Source of the DNA: CBIFWW01 sp966186435
GTDB lineage: Bacteria; Pseudomonadota; Gammaproteobacteria; Enterobacterales; Enterobacteriaceae
Assembly: GCA_966186435.1 (NCBI GenBank)
Contig: CBIFWW010000013.1
Location: 1 to 35,253, forward strand
Length of the DNA: 35,253 bases
Direction: 5' to 3'
This document shows positions 6,681 to 16,406 of this stretch, one piece after another (position 1 is the first letter of the stretch; each line of letters starts with the position of its first letter). The notes below the pieces were generated by a model. That model searched no databases. It was not told where the DNA came from and saw only the letters and a list, made by a program, of their open reading frames with translations. Made by a program: the position numbers and the translations under genes.

Positions 6681-9295
6681 GTCTGTTAACACGTGGCTTG
6701 TTCACACCGCCGGTAAGCGCGCGGCTTCACGGCCGCTATATCGATTATCGGCGCAATGGGGCGCCACCCATCAGTGCGTTTATTGGCTGCCTGTGGGCGG
6801 CCCTTGCCTGGATGGTGTTGCCACTGGAGAACGCCCGCTGGTCGGCGATTCGCGCGCAGCACGATCGTCTGTGGCCGCAGATTGATAAAAACCGCCCACG
6901 GCCCTTTGATATTTTCCGTTATCTGATCCAAACCTTGTGGCTGTTTAGCGTCTTCCCGAAAGAAACTTGGGTCAGGCCGAAGAACCGCCACTACTCCCGG
7001 CTCAAAGCCTGGCATCAGAATTACATTAACTGGATGGAAAGCCTGCCCCAACGGGTGGAGCAAAACGCCCCGCAGTTCGAGAAAAAACGCGAGTTAGGCC
7101 ACTTAAGCGAGCGGGCCAGGCGTCTGGTGCTGGGGGGGATTACCGTCTTCTCCACACTGCTGGCGCTGATGTGTATTACCCAGCCCTTTAACCCGCTGTC
7201 GCAGTTTATCTTCTTAATTATCCTGTGGGGAGTGGCACTGGTGCTGCGGCGTATTCCAGGCCGCTTCCCGGCATTAATGCTGATCGTGCTGTCGCTCACG
7301 GTTTCCTGCCGGTATATCTGGTGGCGTTATACCTCTACCCTGAACTGGGATGATCCGGTTAGCCTGACTTTTGGCCTGATTTTGCTGTTTGCCGAAACCT
7401 ATGCCTGGATTGTATTAGTGCTGGGTTACTTCCAGGTGGTGTGGCCGCTAAACCGCCAGCCGGTGCCGATGCCGGCAGACATGAACAACTGGCCGGTGGT
7501 GGATATCTTTGTACCTACCTATAACGAAGATTTGAGCGTGGTGCGGGGCACTATTTATGCCTCCATGGGTATCGACTACCCCAAAGATAAACTCAATATC
7601 TGGATATTGGATGATGGGGGTCGCAAAGAGTTCAAAGACTTCGCCCGGGAAACCGGGGTGCACTACATCGCCCGAACCACTCATGAACACGCCAAAGCCG
7701 GGAACATCAACAATGCCCTGAAATATGCCAAAGGCGAATTTGTCGCGATTTTTGACTGTGACCACGTCCCTACTCGCTCCTTCCTGCAATTGACCGTGGG
7801 CTGGTTCTACAAGGACAAGAAGCTGGCGATGCTACAAACGCCGCACCACTTCTTCTCCCCGGATCCGTTCGAACGCAACTTGGGGCGCTTCCGTAAAACC
7901 CCGAACGAAGGGACGCTGTTCTACGGGTTGGTACAGGACGGTAACGACATGTGGGATGCCACCTTCTTCTGCGGTTCCTGTGCGGTGATCCGCCGCGGCC
8001 CGCTGGATGAGATTGGCGGTATTGCGGTGGAAACCGTTACTGAAGATGCCCATACCTCCCTGCGTTTACACCGCCGTGGGCACACCTCTGCCTATATTCG
8101 TATTCCCCAGGCTGCCGGTCTGGCGACGGAAAGCCTCTCCGCTCACATTGGACAGCGTATCCGCTGGGCCCGTGGTATGGTTCAGATATTCCGGCTTGAT
8201 AACCCATTGAAGGGTAAAGGACTTAAACTGGCACAACGGCTCTGCTATGCCAACGCCATGATGCACTTTTTATCCGGCGTACCACGGCTGATCTTCCTGA
8301 CGGCCCCGTTGGCGTTTTTGTTCTTCCATGCCTATATCATTTATGCCCCGGCCATCATGATCGCGCTGTTCGTGCTGCCGCATATGATCCACGCCAGCCT
8401 GACCAACTCAAAAATTCAGGGCAAATACCGCCACTCCTTCTGGAGTGAAATCTATGAAACGGTGCTGGCCTGGTACATCGCTCAGCCGACGTTGGTGGCG
8501 TTAATCAACCCGCACAAAGGGACGTTTAACGTGACGGCCAAGGGCGGCCTGGTGAAAAACGAATACGTGGATTGGGTTATCACCCGGCCTTACCTGGTAC
8601 TGGTGCTACTGAATATGCTCGGCCTGGTGGCCGGGATACTGCGCTATATCTACGGGCCGCCGGACGAAGTTTTGACAGTGTGGGTGAGTATGGGTTGGGT
8701 GGCCTACAACCTGATTGTGTTAGGTGGCGCGGTGGCGGTGTCGGTGGAAAGTAAGCAGGTGCGCCAGGCACACCGTGTGGAAATCGCCATGCCTGCGGCC
8801 CTGGCCCGCGACGACGGCCACCTGTTCCCTTGCACCGTGCTGGATTATTCCGGTGGTGGGGTAGGGGTGCGCCTCAAGGGGGGCAACACCGTGTTCGAGA
8901 AACAGCAGGTTAAGCTGATGTTGAAACGCGGTACCCAGGAATTCTTGTTCCCGGCACAGGTGATGCGGGTGAACGGGGAAGAGGTGGGCCTGCAATTAGC
9001 CCCGCTAACCACCCAGCAGCAGATTGATTTTATTCAATGTACTTTTGCCCGCGCCGATACCTGGGCGTTATGGCAGGACAGCTTCCCTGAGGATAAACCG
9101 TTGGAGAGCATGTTCGATATTCTGAAGTTAGGTTTCCGCGGTTATCGTCATCTGGCGGAGTTTGCTCCCTCAGCCCTGAAGATAATTTTCCGTGCCTTTA
9201 CCACGCTGGTCGATTGGGTGGTGTCTTTCATCCCCCGCAGACCGGAGCGGCTGCCAGTGGCGTCGGCTCCAGGCACTGCAACGGCTCAACAATGA
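6677..9295 (+). CDS. bcsA: Cellulose synthase catalytic subunit BcsA
   Basis: BcsA is the family 2 glycosyltransferase that polymerises UDP-glucose into beta-1,4-glucan and passes the chain through its own membrane channel. The start at 6677 gives 872 residues, the E. coli length, and overlaps the bcsQ stop by four bases. The catalytic motifs are intact: DDG (312-314), DCD (360-362), TED (455-457) and QxxRW (493-497). The gating loop FNVTAKG is at 617-623. The C-terminal PilZ domain keeps the c-di-GMP-binding arginines RQAHR (696-700) and DYSGGG (723-728), so allosteric activation should work. The membrane helices flank the catalytic domain as usual. An upstream in-frame ATG (6647) lies inside bcsQ and would add ten residues unlike the family. 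Confidence 0.97.
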   Translation: MSLLTRGLFTPPVSARLHGRYIDYRRNGAPPISAFIGCLWAALAWMVLPLENARWSAIRAQHDRLWPQIDKNRPRPFDIFRYLIQTLWLFSVFPKETWVRPKNRHYSRLKAWHQNYINWMESLPQRVEQNAPQFEKKRELGHLSERARRLVLGGITVFSTLLALMCITQPFNPLSQFIFLIILWGVALVLRRIPGRFPALMLIVLSLTVSCRYIWWRYTSTLNWDDPVSLTFGLILLFAETYAWIVLVLGYFQVVWPLNRQPVPMPADMNNWPVVDIFVPTYNEDLSVVRGTIYASMGIDYPKDKLNIWILDDGGRKEFKDFARETGVHYIARTTHEHAKAGNINNALKYAKGEFVAIFDCDHVPTRSFLQLTVGWFYKDKKLAMLQTPHHFFSPDPFERNLGRFRKTPNEGTLFYGLVQDGNDMWDATFFCGSCAVIRRGPLDEIGGIAVETVTEDAHTSLRLHRRGHTSAYIRIPQAAGLATESLSAHIGQRIRWARGMVQIFRLDNPLKGKGLKLAQRLCYANAMMHFLSGVPRLIFLTAPLAFLFFHAYIIYAPAIMIALFVLPHMIHASLTNSKIQGKYRHSFWSEIYETVLAWYIAQPTLVALINPHKGTFNVTAKGGLVKNEYVDWVITRPYLVLVLLNMLGLVAGILRYIYGPPDEVLTVWVSMGWVAYNLIVLGGAVAVSVESKQVRQAHRVEIAMPAALARDDGHLFPCTVLDYSGGGVGVRLKGGNTVFEKQQVKLMLKRGTQEFLFPAQVMRVNGEEVGLQLAPLTTQQQIDFIQCTFARADTWALWQDSFPEDKPLESMFDILKLGFRGYRHLAEFAPSALKIIFRAFTTLVDWVVSFIPRRPERLPVASAPGTATAQQ

Positions 9296-9305
9296 TGATA
9301 ATGCG

Positions 9306-11675
9306 ATGAAAAAAAAATACTCCTGGATATTTGCAGCGGCATTAGGGCTTAGCGCTTTCCCGGTGGTGCCATCAAATGCCGCCCCCTCCCCGGTGGCGGC
9401 AGGCACAGCACCACAGGTTCAGCAACCGGCCAATCAGGCCGCAGGTGTGCCAACGGTGGCGTCGGCACCGGACCAAAACAGCACTATCGGGCAGGTGATG
9501 CCTGGCGTGCCGAATGCCGATGCGCCCATTGTTGGCGTTAATCCACCGAGCCGAGAAGTGAAGCTTGACTTTGCCCAGATTGCGCCACCGCCGGGCAATA
9601 TGGTGCTGCGCGGCGGTAGCCCTAATGGCTCCATCGAATTTGGGATGCGCAGTGACGAAGTGGCTTCCAAGGCGATGTTAAACCTGGAATACACCCCGTC
9701 CCCCTCCTTGCTGCCGTTACAGTCCCACCTTAAGGTTTACCTCAATGAAGAATTGATGGGCGTCCTGGCTATCACCAAAGAGCAGCTCGGCCAGAAGGTG
9801 AAGGCACAACTGCCTATCGACCCGCTTTTTATCTCCGATTTTAACCGGGTGCGGTTAGAGTTTATCGGCCATTATGGCGGCGTGTGTGAAAACCCCGCGG
9901 ATAGCTCAATCTGGCTGGATGTAGGCCGGAAGAGTAACCTCGACGTAACCTATCAAACCCTGGCGGTGGGCAATGATTTATCCCACTTCCCGATACCCTT
10001 CTATGATACCCGCGATACCCGTCAGGTTATCTTGCCGATGGTGTTTGCCGCTACGCCAGACCTGGCTCAGCAGCAGGCTGCGGCGATTCTTGCCTCCTGG
10101 TTTGGCTCCCGCGCCGCCTGGCGTGGCCAGCACTTCCCGGTGGTGTATAACAAGATGCCAGATCAAAACAGCATCGTGTTTGCCACCAATGACAAGCGCC
10201 CGGATTTCCTACGTGACCATGCGCCAGTCAAAGGCCCCACCATTGAGATGAGGAGCCACCCGGACAAACCGTGGATCAAATTGCTGGTGATCTTTGGCCG
10301 CGACGATAAAGACCTAATTCAGGCCTCCCGCGGTATCGCCAAGGGCAATATCCTGTTCCGTGGCGACCGGGTTGAAGTGGAAGACATCAAGCCATTAACC
10401 CCGCGTAAACCTTATGATGCGCCGAACTGGGTGCGTACCGATAGCCCGGTCACACTGGGTGAACTGAAAACCTATGAAGACCAGCTGCAATCCAGCGGGC
10501 TGGAGCCAGGATCTATCGCCTTGACCCTGAATCTGCCGCCGGATCTTTACCTGATGCAGAGCAACGGGATCGACCTCGATCTGCACTACCGCTACACCCC
10601 ACCGCCAGTGCGTGATAGCTCGCGGATGGATATCTTCCTCAATAACCAGTTCCTGCAATCCTTCGCGCTGTTGCCGAAAGAAGACCAAAGCAAATTGATG
10701 CTGCGCCTGCCGGTGATGCAAGGGTTGCTGGATGGCGATACCAACGTTTCTATCCCGGCACTGCGTTTGGGGGCGGCCAACCAGCTGCGCTTTAATTTCC
10801 AGTATATGAACCCGCTGCCAGGCGGCACGCCGGAAAGCTGCGTGAGTTACCAGCCGGTGCCAAACCACGTGGTGATCGATGACAGCTCCACTATCGATTT
10901 CTCTCGTTATTATCACTTTATCACCATGCCGGATCTGCGGGCCTTTGCCAACGCGGGCTTCCCGTTCAGCCGTATGGCGGATCTCTCTGATACCCTGGCG
11001 GTGATGCCAAAAGCGCCGACGGAAGAGCAAGTTATGACGCTGCTGGATGCCGTGGGCGCCATCGGCGGCCAAACGGGCCTGGCAGCGGTGAACATCGCCC
11101 TGACCGACAACGGGTCAGATATCAGCAAGGTAGATAAAGATCTGCTGATCGTTGGCACTATCCCGGATCGCCTGAAGGATGATAAGCAAATCGATCTGCT
11201 GGTGGATGCCACCGAAAGCTATGTCAAAACCCCAATGCGCCCTGTCCCACTGGCGGGCATCATGCCGACAGCGAACGACCGGGCGGTAGACTCCCAGACC
11301 ACCGTCAATGCCGATGGCCCAATGGGTGCCGTGGTGGGCTTCCAGTCGCCGTACCACGATCAACGGAGTGTGTTGGCGTTGTTGGCCGACAGCAAACGGG
11401 GCTACGAGCTGCTAAACGAAGCGCTAAACGACAGCGGTAAGCGGGGGGCCATGTCCGGCTCTGTCAGCGTGGTACGTGAATCCGGCGTGCAGTCTCTACG
11501 GGTAGGCAGCATTTATTATGTGGGCCACCTGCCGTGGTTCGAGCGCGTGTGGTTTGCCTTGGCTAACCACCCGGTACTATTGGCGATCTTCGCCGCCATT
11601 AGCGTGGTGCTGCTGGCCTGGGTACTGTGGCGCCTGCTGCGCATCATTAGCCGTCGCCGTCTGGATGGGGAATAA
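9306..11675 (+). CDS. bcsB: Cellulose synthase periplasmic subunit BcsB
   Basis: BcsB is the periplasmic, membrane-anchored partner of BcsA that guides the glucan from the inner membrane channel. The start at 9306 gives 789 residues with a clear signal peptide (MKKK, a hydrophobic core, and cleavage after SNA at about residue 25). The repeated carbohydrate-binding and flavodoxin-like modules of the family fill the centre. The C-terminus has an amphipathic segment (PWFERVWFALANHP) and a single transmembrane anchor ending in RRRLDGE. The gap from bcsA is ten bases and no good Shine-Dalgarno is visible, so translation probably depends on coupling to bcsA. The frame is open upstream, but those residues lie inside bcsA and show no signal sequence. 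Confidence 0.95.
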   Translation: MKKKYSWIFAAALGLSAFPVVPSNAAPSPVAAGTAPQVQQPANQAAGVPTVASAPDQNSTIGQVMPGVPNADAPIVGVNPPSREVKLDFAQIAPPPGNMVLRGGSPNGSIEFGMRSDEVASKAMLNLEYTPSPSLLPLQSHLKVYLNEELMGVLAITKEQLGQKVKAQLPIDPLFISDFNRVRLEFIGHYGGVCENPADSSIWLDVGRKSNLDVTYQTLAVGNDLSHFPIPFYDTRDTRQVILPMVFAATPDLAQQQAAAILASWFGSRAAWRGQHFPVVYNKMPDQNSIVFATNDKRPDFLRDHAPVKGPTIEMRSHPDKPWIKLLVIFGRDDKDLIQASRGIAKGNILFRGDRVEVEDIKPLTPRKPYDAPNWVRTDSPVTLGELKTYEDQLQSSGLEPGSIALTLNLPPDLYLMQSNGIDLDLHYRYTPPPVRDSSRMDIFLNNQFLQSFALLPKEDQSKLMLRLPVMQGLLDGDTNVSIPALRLGAANQLRFNFQYMNPLPGGTPESCVSYQPVPNHVVIDDSSTIDFSRYYHFITMPDLRAFANAGFPFSRMADLSDTLAVMPKAPTEEQVMTLLDAVGAIGGQTGLAAVNIALTDNGSDISKVDKDLLIVGTIPDRLKDDKQIDLLVDATESYVKTPMRPVPLAGIMPTANDRAVDSQTTVNADGPMGAVVGFQSPYHDQRSVLALLADSKRGYELLNEALNDSGKRGAMSGSVSVVRESGVQSLRVGSIYYVGHLPWFERVWFALANHPVLLAIFAAISVVLLAWVLWRLLRIISRRRLDGE

Positions 11676-11676
11676 C

Positions 11677-12786
11677 ATGAAAACCCTATGGGTGGGCGCC
11701 ATCGGGGGGCTGCTGCTGGCAGCCTCCAGCGCCCGCGCGGCAACCTGCGACTGGCCAGCCTGGTCGCAGTTTAAAAAAGATTATCTCGGCGAGCAGGGCC
11801 GGGTGATCGACCCCAGTGACGAGCGCAAAATTACTACCTCCGAAGGGCAGAGCTATGGGCTGTTCTTCGCGCTGGTGGCGAATGATAAAATCGCCTTTGA
11901 CACCATTCTGACCTGGACCCAAAACAACCTGGCGGAGGGGGCGTTATCCAAACAGCTGCCCGCCTGGCTGTGGGGGAAAACCGCCGATAACCAGTGGAAA
12001 GTCTTAGACACCAACTCCGCTTCTGATGCCGACATGTGGATTGCCTGGTCTTTAGTGGAAGCGGGGCGTCTTTGGGACAGGAAAGACTATGCTGAATTAG
12101 GCCAGTCACTGTTAAATCGCATCGCCAAGGAGGAGGTGGTTAATGTGCCGGGCCTCGGCTGGAGCCTAATGCCAGGCAAGTCCGGGTTTGCCAAAGACGG
12201 GGTGTGGAAAATGAACCCCAGCTACCTGCCTCCGCAGGTGTTAGCACGCATGGTGCGCTATGGTACGCCTTGGTCGAAAATGCGCGGCCCGAATACCAAA
12301 CTGCTGATGGATACCTCCCCGAAGGGCTTCGCCCCTGACTGGGTAAGTTGGCAAAAGGGCAAAGGGTGGCAGATGAATGCCAAACCGGCACTGGCAGGCA
12401 GCTATGACGCAATCCGGGTTTATTTATGGGCCGGGATGCTCAGCGATAAAGACCCGGATAAAGCCAAATTACTGAATCATTTCCAGCCGATGATCGCGGC
12501 CACTGCCCAACGGGGCGCCCCGCCAGAAAAAATTGCTATCACCAGCGGGAAATTGCAAAACGATGGCAATGTGGCATTTACGGCATCACTATTGCCAGCC
12601 TTAGACGATAGCCCGGCGTTGTACGTGCAACGCCAGCGGCTTCAAGCGCAATTCCCCACGGCCGATGCCTATTACAGCTATGTTTTAATCTTGTTTGGTC
12701 AAGGATGGGATCAGCATCGTTTTCGTTTCAATCTTCAAGGTGAGTTAGTACCCAACTGGGACACCCAATGCGCAAGTTCACAATAA
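11677..12786 (+). CDS. bcsZ: Periplasmic endo-1,4-beta-glucanase BcsZ (GH8)
   Basis: BcsZ is the periplasmic family 8 cellulase of the operon, which trims or edits nascent cellulose and modulates yield. It has 369 residues, one more than E. coli, with a signal peptide cleaved near SARA (residue 21). The general acid Glu56 lies in TTSEGQSYG and the probable base Asp244 in AGSYDAIR; both align with the E. coli catalytic pair. The substrate-binding TNSASDADMWIAW stretch is intact. The ATG follows the bcsB stop after a single base, and the gene end overlaps the start of bcsC by 19 bases. Confidence 0.95.
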   Translation: MKTLWVGAIGGLLLAASSARAATCDWPAWSQFKKDYLGEQGRVIDPSDERKITTSEGQSYGLFFALVANDKIAFDTILTWTQNNLAEGALSKQLPAWLWGKTADNQWKVLDTNSASDADMWIAWSLVEAGRLWDRKDYAELGQSLLNRIAKEEVVNVPGLGWSLMPGKSGFAKDGVWKMNPSYLPPQVLARMVRYGTPWSKMRGPNTKLLMDTSPKGFAPDWVSWQKGKGWQMNAKPALAGSYDAIRVYLWAGMLSDKDPDKAKLLNHFQPMIAATAQRGAPPEKIAITSGKLQNDGNVAFTASLLPALDDSPALYVQRQRLQAQFPTADAYYSYVLILFGQGWDQHRFRFNLQGELVPNWDTQCASSQ

Positions 12787-15700
12787 ATCTGATTAGTTTC
12801 TCCCTCGGTCTGGTAATGCTGCCGCTGGCGAATGCTGCGCCGTCTGCCGCCCAACAACAGTTGTTTGACCAGCTGCGTATGGGGGAATCCAGTAAACGAG
12901 ATGACCTGGTCAGCCAATCTTTATATCGCCTGGAGCTTATCGCGCCTAACGATCCTGAAGTGATCGCCGCCCGTATACGTCAGCTATTACGCCAGGGCGA
13001 TACTGCCGGTGCGCAGGCCCAATTAAAACGGTTACAGCAAGCGGCGCCAGATTCCAAAGCTTATTTGGAATCGCAAAACAGCATGAAGCTGGCGGCACCC
13101 GATGGCCGTCAGCAGCTTCAGCAGGCACGCCTGTTAGCTACCACCGGCCACACCGATGAAGCCATTGCCGCTTACCAAAAGCTGTTCAATGGTAACCCGC
13201 CCCAGGGCGATATTGCGGTGGAGTATTGGCTGGCGGTGGCCAAATCTCCGGCCCGCCGTACTGAGGCGGTTAAACAGTTGCAGGCCCTTAATGCCCGCTC
13301 ACCGGGGAATAATGCCCTGCGTGCTTCCCTGGCGCAGTTGCTATTCCAGGATAATCGCCGGGATGAAGGCTTTACCGTACTGGAGCAGATGTCCCGCTCC
13401 AACGCCGGGCGCCTTCAGGCTTCGGATATCTGGTACAACAAAATTAATAATCTGCCGCCGAGTGCGGCCAGCGTAACGGCCCTCCAACGCTATCTGGCTG
13501 TGTTTAGCGAAGGGGATTCCGTCGACGCAGCGAAAGCCCGCCTGGCGGATCAACAAGCCAAGCTGGCTGACCCTACCTTCCGCAACAAAGCTGAAGGGTT
13601 GGCGCTGGTGGACGCCGGTCAGGGTGCCACTGCTGTGGCACCGCTGAAAGCCGCGATTGCCAAAGATCAACGTGATGCTGATTTAGTGGGGGCGTTGGGC
13701 GTGGCCTACTCCCGCCAGGGTAACCGGGCCGGGGCCGTGGCCCAGTTGCAAAAAGCCCTGCAAATAGACCCAAATAATGACAGCCATAGCCAGTGGGAAA
13801 GCCTGTTGAAGACTAACCGCTACTGGCTGCTGATCGATCAAGGCGACCGGGCGCTGAAGGCCAATAACACCGCTAACGCCCGCCATAGATACCAACAGGC
13901 CCGCAGCGTCGATAATACCGACAGTTATGCGGTATTGGGGCTGGGTGACGTCGCGGTGGCCGAAAAAGACGACCGTGGTGCAGAGGCTTATTACCAGCAG
14001 GCATTGCGGATGGACAGCGGCAACAGCAACGCTATCCGCGGGCTGGCGAATGTTTACCGCCGCCAGTCCCCTGAACGGGCCAGCCAATTTATCAGCAGTC
14101 TGAACGCCCGGCAGCGCAATAGCATTGATGATATTGAACGAAGTCTGCTGGACGAACGCCTGGAGCAACAGGCAAGCGTTTTGGAAGCCAAAGGCCGCTG
14201 GTTTGAGGCCGCCATCCTCCAGCAGCGCCGCTTGCAGCAAGACCCTGGCAACGTGTGGATCACCTATCGGTTGGCGAAAGACTATGCCGGAGCAGGGAAA
14301 ATCTCTCAAGGTGATGCGCAGTTCAGCCAATTGCTCAGCCGCAAGCCCGGTGATGCCGATGCCACTTACGCCTGGGCCTTGTATCTTTCCGGCACCAACC
14401 GGGATGAGCAGGCGTTAGCAAAAGTGAACGCCCTGCCTAAATCCCAGTGGAACAGCAATATTCACGAGCTGGCAGACCGCATCCAGGCCAATAAGGTTCT
14501 GGATGATGCGAATCGTCTGCGGGATGCCGGGCAGGAGCCACAGGCCATCGCACTGCTGGCCCAACAGCCTGCCTCCGATCGCATTGATTTGACCCTCGCC
14601 GACTGGGCCGGGCAGCGTAAAGATTACGATGGCGCGCTGGGCCTCTACCAGAAGGTGCTGGCTCGGGATCCGCAAAACGACGATGCCCTGCTGGGGAGGG
14701 TGGAAACCAATATCGCACGGGGGGATAAAGCCACCGCCAAAGCAGAGTTGGCCCAGCACAACCAACTGCAAACCTCGGCGCAGCCTTCTCTCGGCACCGA
14801 ACGGCGCATAGCCAATGCCCACACCGCATTGGGAGAAACCCAACAGGCGCAGCAGATCTGGGACGGTATTCTGCCGAAGGTGAAAACCCAGCCGCCGTCG
14901 ATGGAAAGCGCCCTGGTCTATCGTGACGCTGCCCGGTTCCAGACCGCCACTGGCCAGCCCCAACAAGCCCTGGGTACTTACGGTGATGCGATGGTGGCCT
15001 CGGGGGTAACGCCAAGTAAACCGCAGGATAATGACAGCTTTACCCGGGCTACCCGCAACAATCCGAAGGATGATTGGCTAAAGCGCGGGGTGCGTAGCGA
15101 TGCGGCGGATCTCTATCGTCAGCAGGATGTAGAAGTCACGCTGGCTCATGATTATTGGGGGTCCAGCGGTACGCCGGGTTATTCCGATCTGAAAGCCCAC
15201 ACTACTATGCTCCAGGTCGATGCGCCGCTGAGCGATGGCACGATGTTCTTCCGTAGCGATATGGTGAATATGGACGAGGGTAGCTTCGGTGACGGTCGCT
15301 ATGACGACAAATGGGCTACCTGTTACGCCCATACCTGTAGCGGCAGCAATAAGCAGCGGGCCAATGGGGCCAGTATTGCCGCTGGCTGGCGTAATGACAC
15401 CTGGGATATGGATCTTGGCACCACCCCAATCGGCTTCGACGTGGTGGATGTGGTGGGTAGCCTGGCTTACAGCAGTGACATAGGGCCGTTCGGCTATACT
15501 GTGGATGCCCACCGTCGGCCTATTTCCAGCTCAATGCTTTCTTTTGCCGGGCAGCGTGATCCGAATACCAATACCACCTGGGGTGGGGTCAGAGCCTCCG
15601 GTGCGGGCCTCAGCCTGAGCTATGACAAAGGTGAAGCCAATGGCGTATGGTCGAGCCTGAGCGCCGACCAGCTTACCGGTAAGAACGTGACCGATAACTG

Positions 15701-16235
15701 GCGGGTGCGTTGGATGACGGGCTACTACTACAAGGTGGTTAATGAAAACGACCGCCGCGTGACCGTGGGCCTGACCAATATGCTGTGGCACTATGACAAA
15801 GATCTGAGTGGCTACACCCTTGGCCAAGGTGGTTATTATAGCCCGCAGCAATATGTCTCTTTTGCGCTGCCGGTTAACTGGCGGCAACGTACCGAGAACT
15901 GGTCTTGGGAATTAGGTGGCTCTGTCTCCTGGTCTCATTCTAAAAATAACCAAGAACCACGTTATCCAATCTCTAATTTGATCCCGGATAGCGGCTACGC
16001 TGATAAGTATGATAGTGAGTCCGGGAGTTCTTCAAGCGGGGTGGGTTACACCGCACGGGCACTGGTGGAGCGCCGGGTCACCTCAAACTGGTTCGTCGGG
16101 GCAGGGGTGGATATTCAGCAGGCGAAGGATTACACGCCAAGTCACGGGTTTGTATATGTGCGTTATTCTGCCGCAGGCTGGCAGGGGGATATGGATATGC
16201 CGTTACGGCCGTTAGTGCCTTATGCTGACTGGTAA
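12768..16235 (+). CDS. bcsC: Cellulose export outer-membrane protein BcsC
   Basis: BcsC forms the outer-membrane exit channel for cellulose, with a long periplasmic TPR scaffold. The 1155 residues match the family length. A signal peptide is cleaved after LANA (residue 23). TPR-type helices run to about residue 780, for example the DNTDSYAVLGLGDVAVAEKD and ALRMDSGNSNAIRGLANVYR repeats. A C-terminal 16-strand porin-like barrel begins near DVEVTLAHDYWGSSG and ends in an aromatic residue, PYADW. It starts inside the end of bcsZ (19-base overlap) and is the last gene of the bcsRQABZC operon, with 171 bases before pdeK. The frame is uninterrupted. Confidence 0.95.
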   Translation: MRKFTINLISFSLGLVMLPLANAAPSAAQQQLFDQLRMGESSKRDDLVSQSLYRLELIAPNDPEVIAARIRQLLRQGDTAGAQAQLKRLQQAAPDSKAYLESQNSMKLAAPDGRQQLQQARLLATTGHTDEAIAAYQKLFNGNPPQGDIAVEYWLAVAKSPARRTEAVKQLQALNARSPGNNALRASLAQLLFQDNRRDEGFTVLEQMSRSNAGRLQASDIWYNKINNLPPSAASVTALQRYLAVFSEGDSVDAAKARLADQQAKLADPTFRNKAEGLALVDAGQGATAVAPLKAAIAKDQRDADLVGALGVAYSRQGNRAGAVAQLQKALQIDPNNDSHSQWESLLKTNRYWLLIDQGDRALKANNTANARHRYQQARSVDNTDSYAVLGLGDVAVAEKDDRGAEAYYQQALRMDSGNSNAIRGLANVYRRQSPERASQFISSLNARQRNSIDDIERSLLDERLEQQASVLEAKGRWFEAAILQQRRLQQDPGNVWITYRLAKDYAGAGKISQGDAQFSQLLSRKPGDADATYAWALYLSGTNRDEQALAKVNALPKSQWNSNIHELADRIQANKVLDDANRLRDAGQEPQAIALLAQQPASDRIDLTLADWAGQRKDYDGALGLYQKVLARDPQNDDALLGRVETNIARGDKATAKAELAQHNQLQTSAQPSLGTERRIANAHTALGETQQAQQIWDGILPKVKTQPPSMESALVYRDAARFQTATGQPQQALGTYGDAMVASGVTPSKPQDNDSFTRATRNNPKDDWLKRGVRSDAADLYRQQDVEVTLAHDYWGSSGTPGYSDLKAHTTMLQVDAPLSDGTMFFRSDMVNMDEGSFGDGRYDDKWATCYAHTCSGSNKQRANGASIAAGWRNDTWDMDLGTTPIGFDVVDVVGSLAYSSDIGPFGYTVDAHRRPISSSMLSFAGQRDPNTNTTWGGVRASGAGLSLSYDKGEANGVWSSLSADQLTGKNVTDNWRVRWMTGYYYKVVNENDRRVTVGLTNMLWHYDKDLSGYTLGQGGYYSPQQYVSFALPVNWRQRTENWSWELGGSVSWSHSKNNQEPRYPISNLIPDSGYADKYDSESGSSSSGVGYTARALVERRVTSNWFVGAGVDIQQAKDYTPSHGFVYVRYSAAGWQGDMDMPLRPLVPYADW

Positions 16236-16312
16236 AATGTCGCTATTCCGATAGTGATAAAACACAAAGAAGGTATACTCTGCTGGCATATATCCTGAGA
16301 TAGTTAATCATC

Positions 16313-16327
16313 GCGCCAACTTGGCGC
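16313..16327. repeat. Short palindrome between bcsC and pdeK
   Basis: GCGCCAA and TTGGCGC form a perfect seven-base inverted repeat around a single C, 94 bases ahead of the pdeK start. The spacing is too tight for a stable RNA loop, so a protein-binding site is more likely than a terminator. A TATACT hexamer at 16274-16279 could be a -10 element for pdeK, but no matching -35 is evident. No intrinsic terminator follows bcsC, so pdeK may also be reached by read-through. Confidence 0.4.
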
Positions 16328-16406
16328 AATGTTGCGCATTTCTGATGGATAGCGGCACCGGGCCTCCCCGGTTGCCACTTGCAGTCTGTTTTAGCGGAGA
16401 GTGAAT

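Noticed and set aside
14415..15015. Long antisense open frames within bcsC (180-190 codons)
   Set aside because: They are opposite to a strongly supported gene, have odd residue composition rich in Pro, Arg and Gly, lack ribosome binding sites and match no family. They follow from the GC-rich codon use of bcsC. Similar antisense frames in bcsB (10395-11072) and dctA (18616-19230) were rejected for the same reason.
16401..16406. GTG at 16401 as the pdeK start
   Set aside because: It directly abuts the GGAG ribosome binding site, while the TTG at 16407 has proper spacing and gives the conserved family N-terminus.
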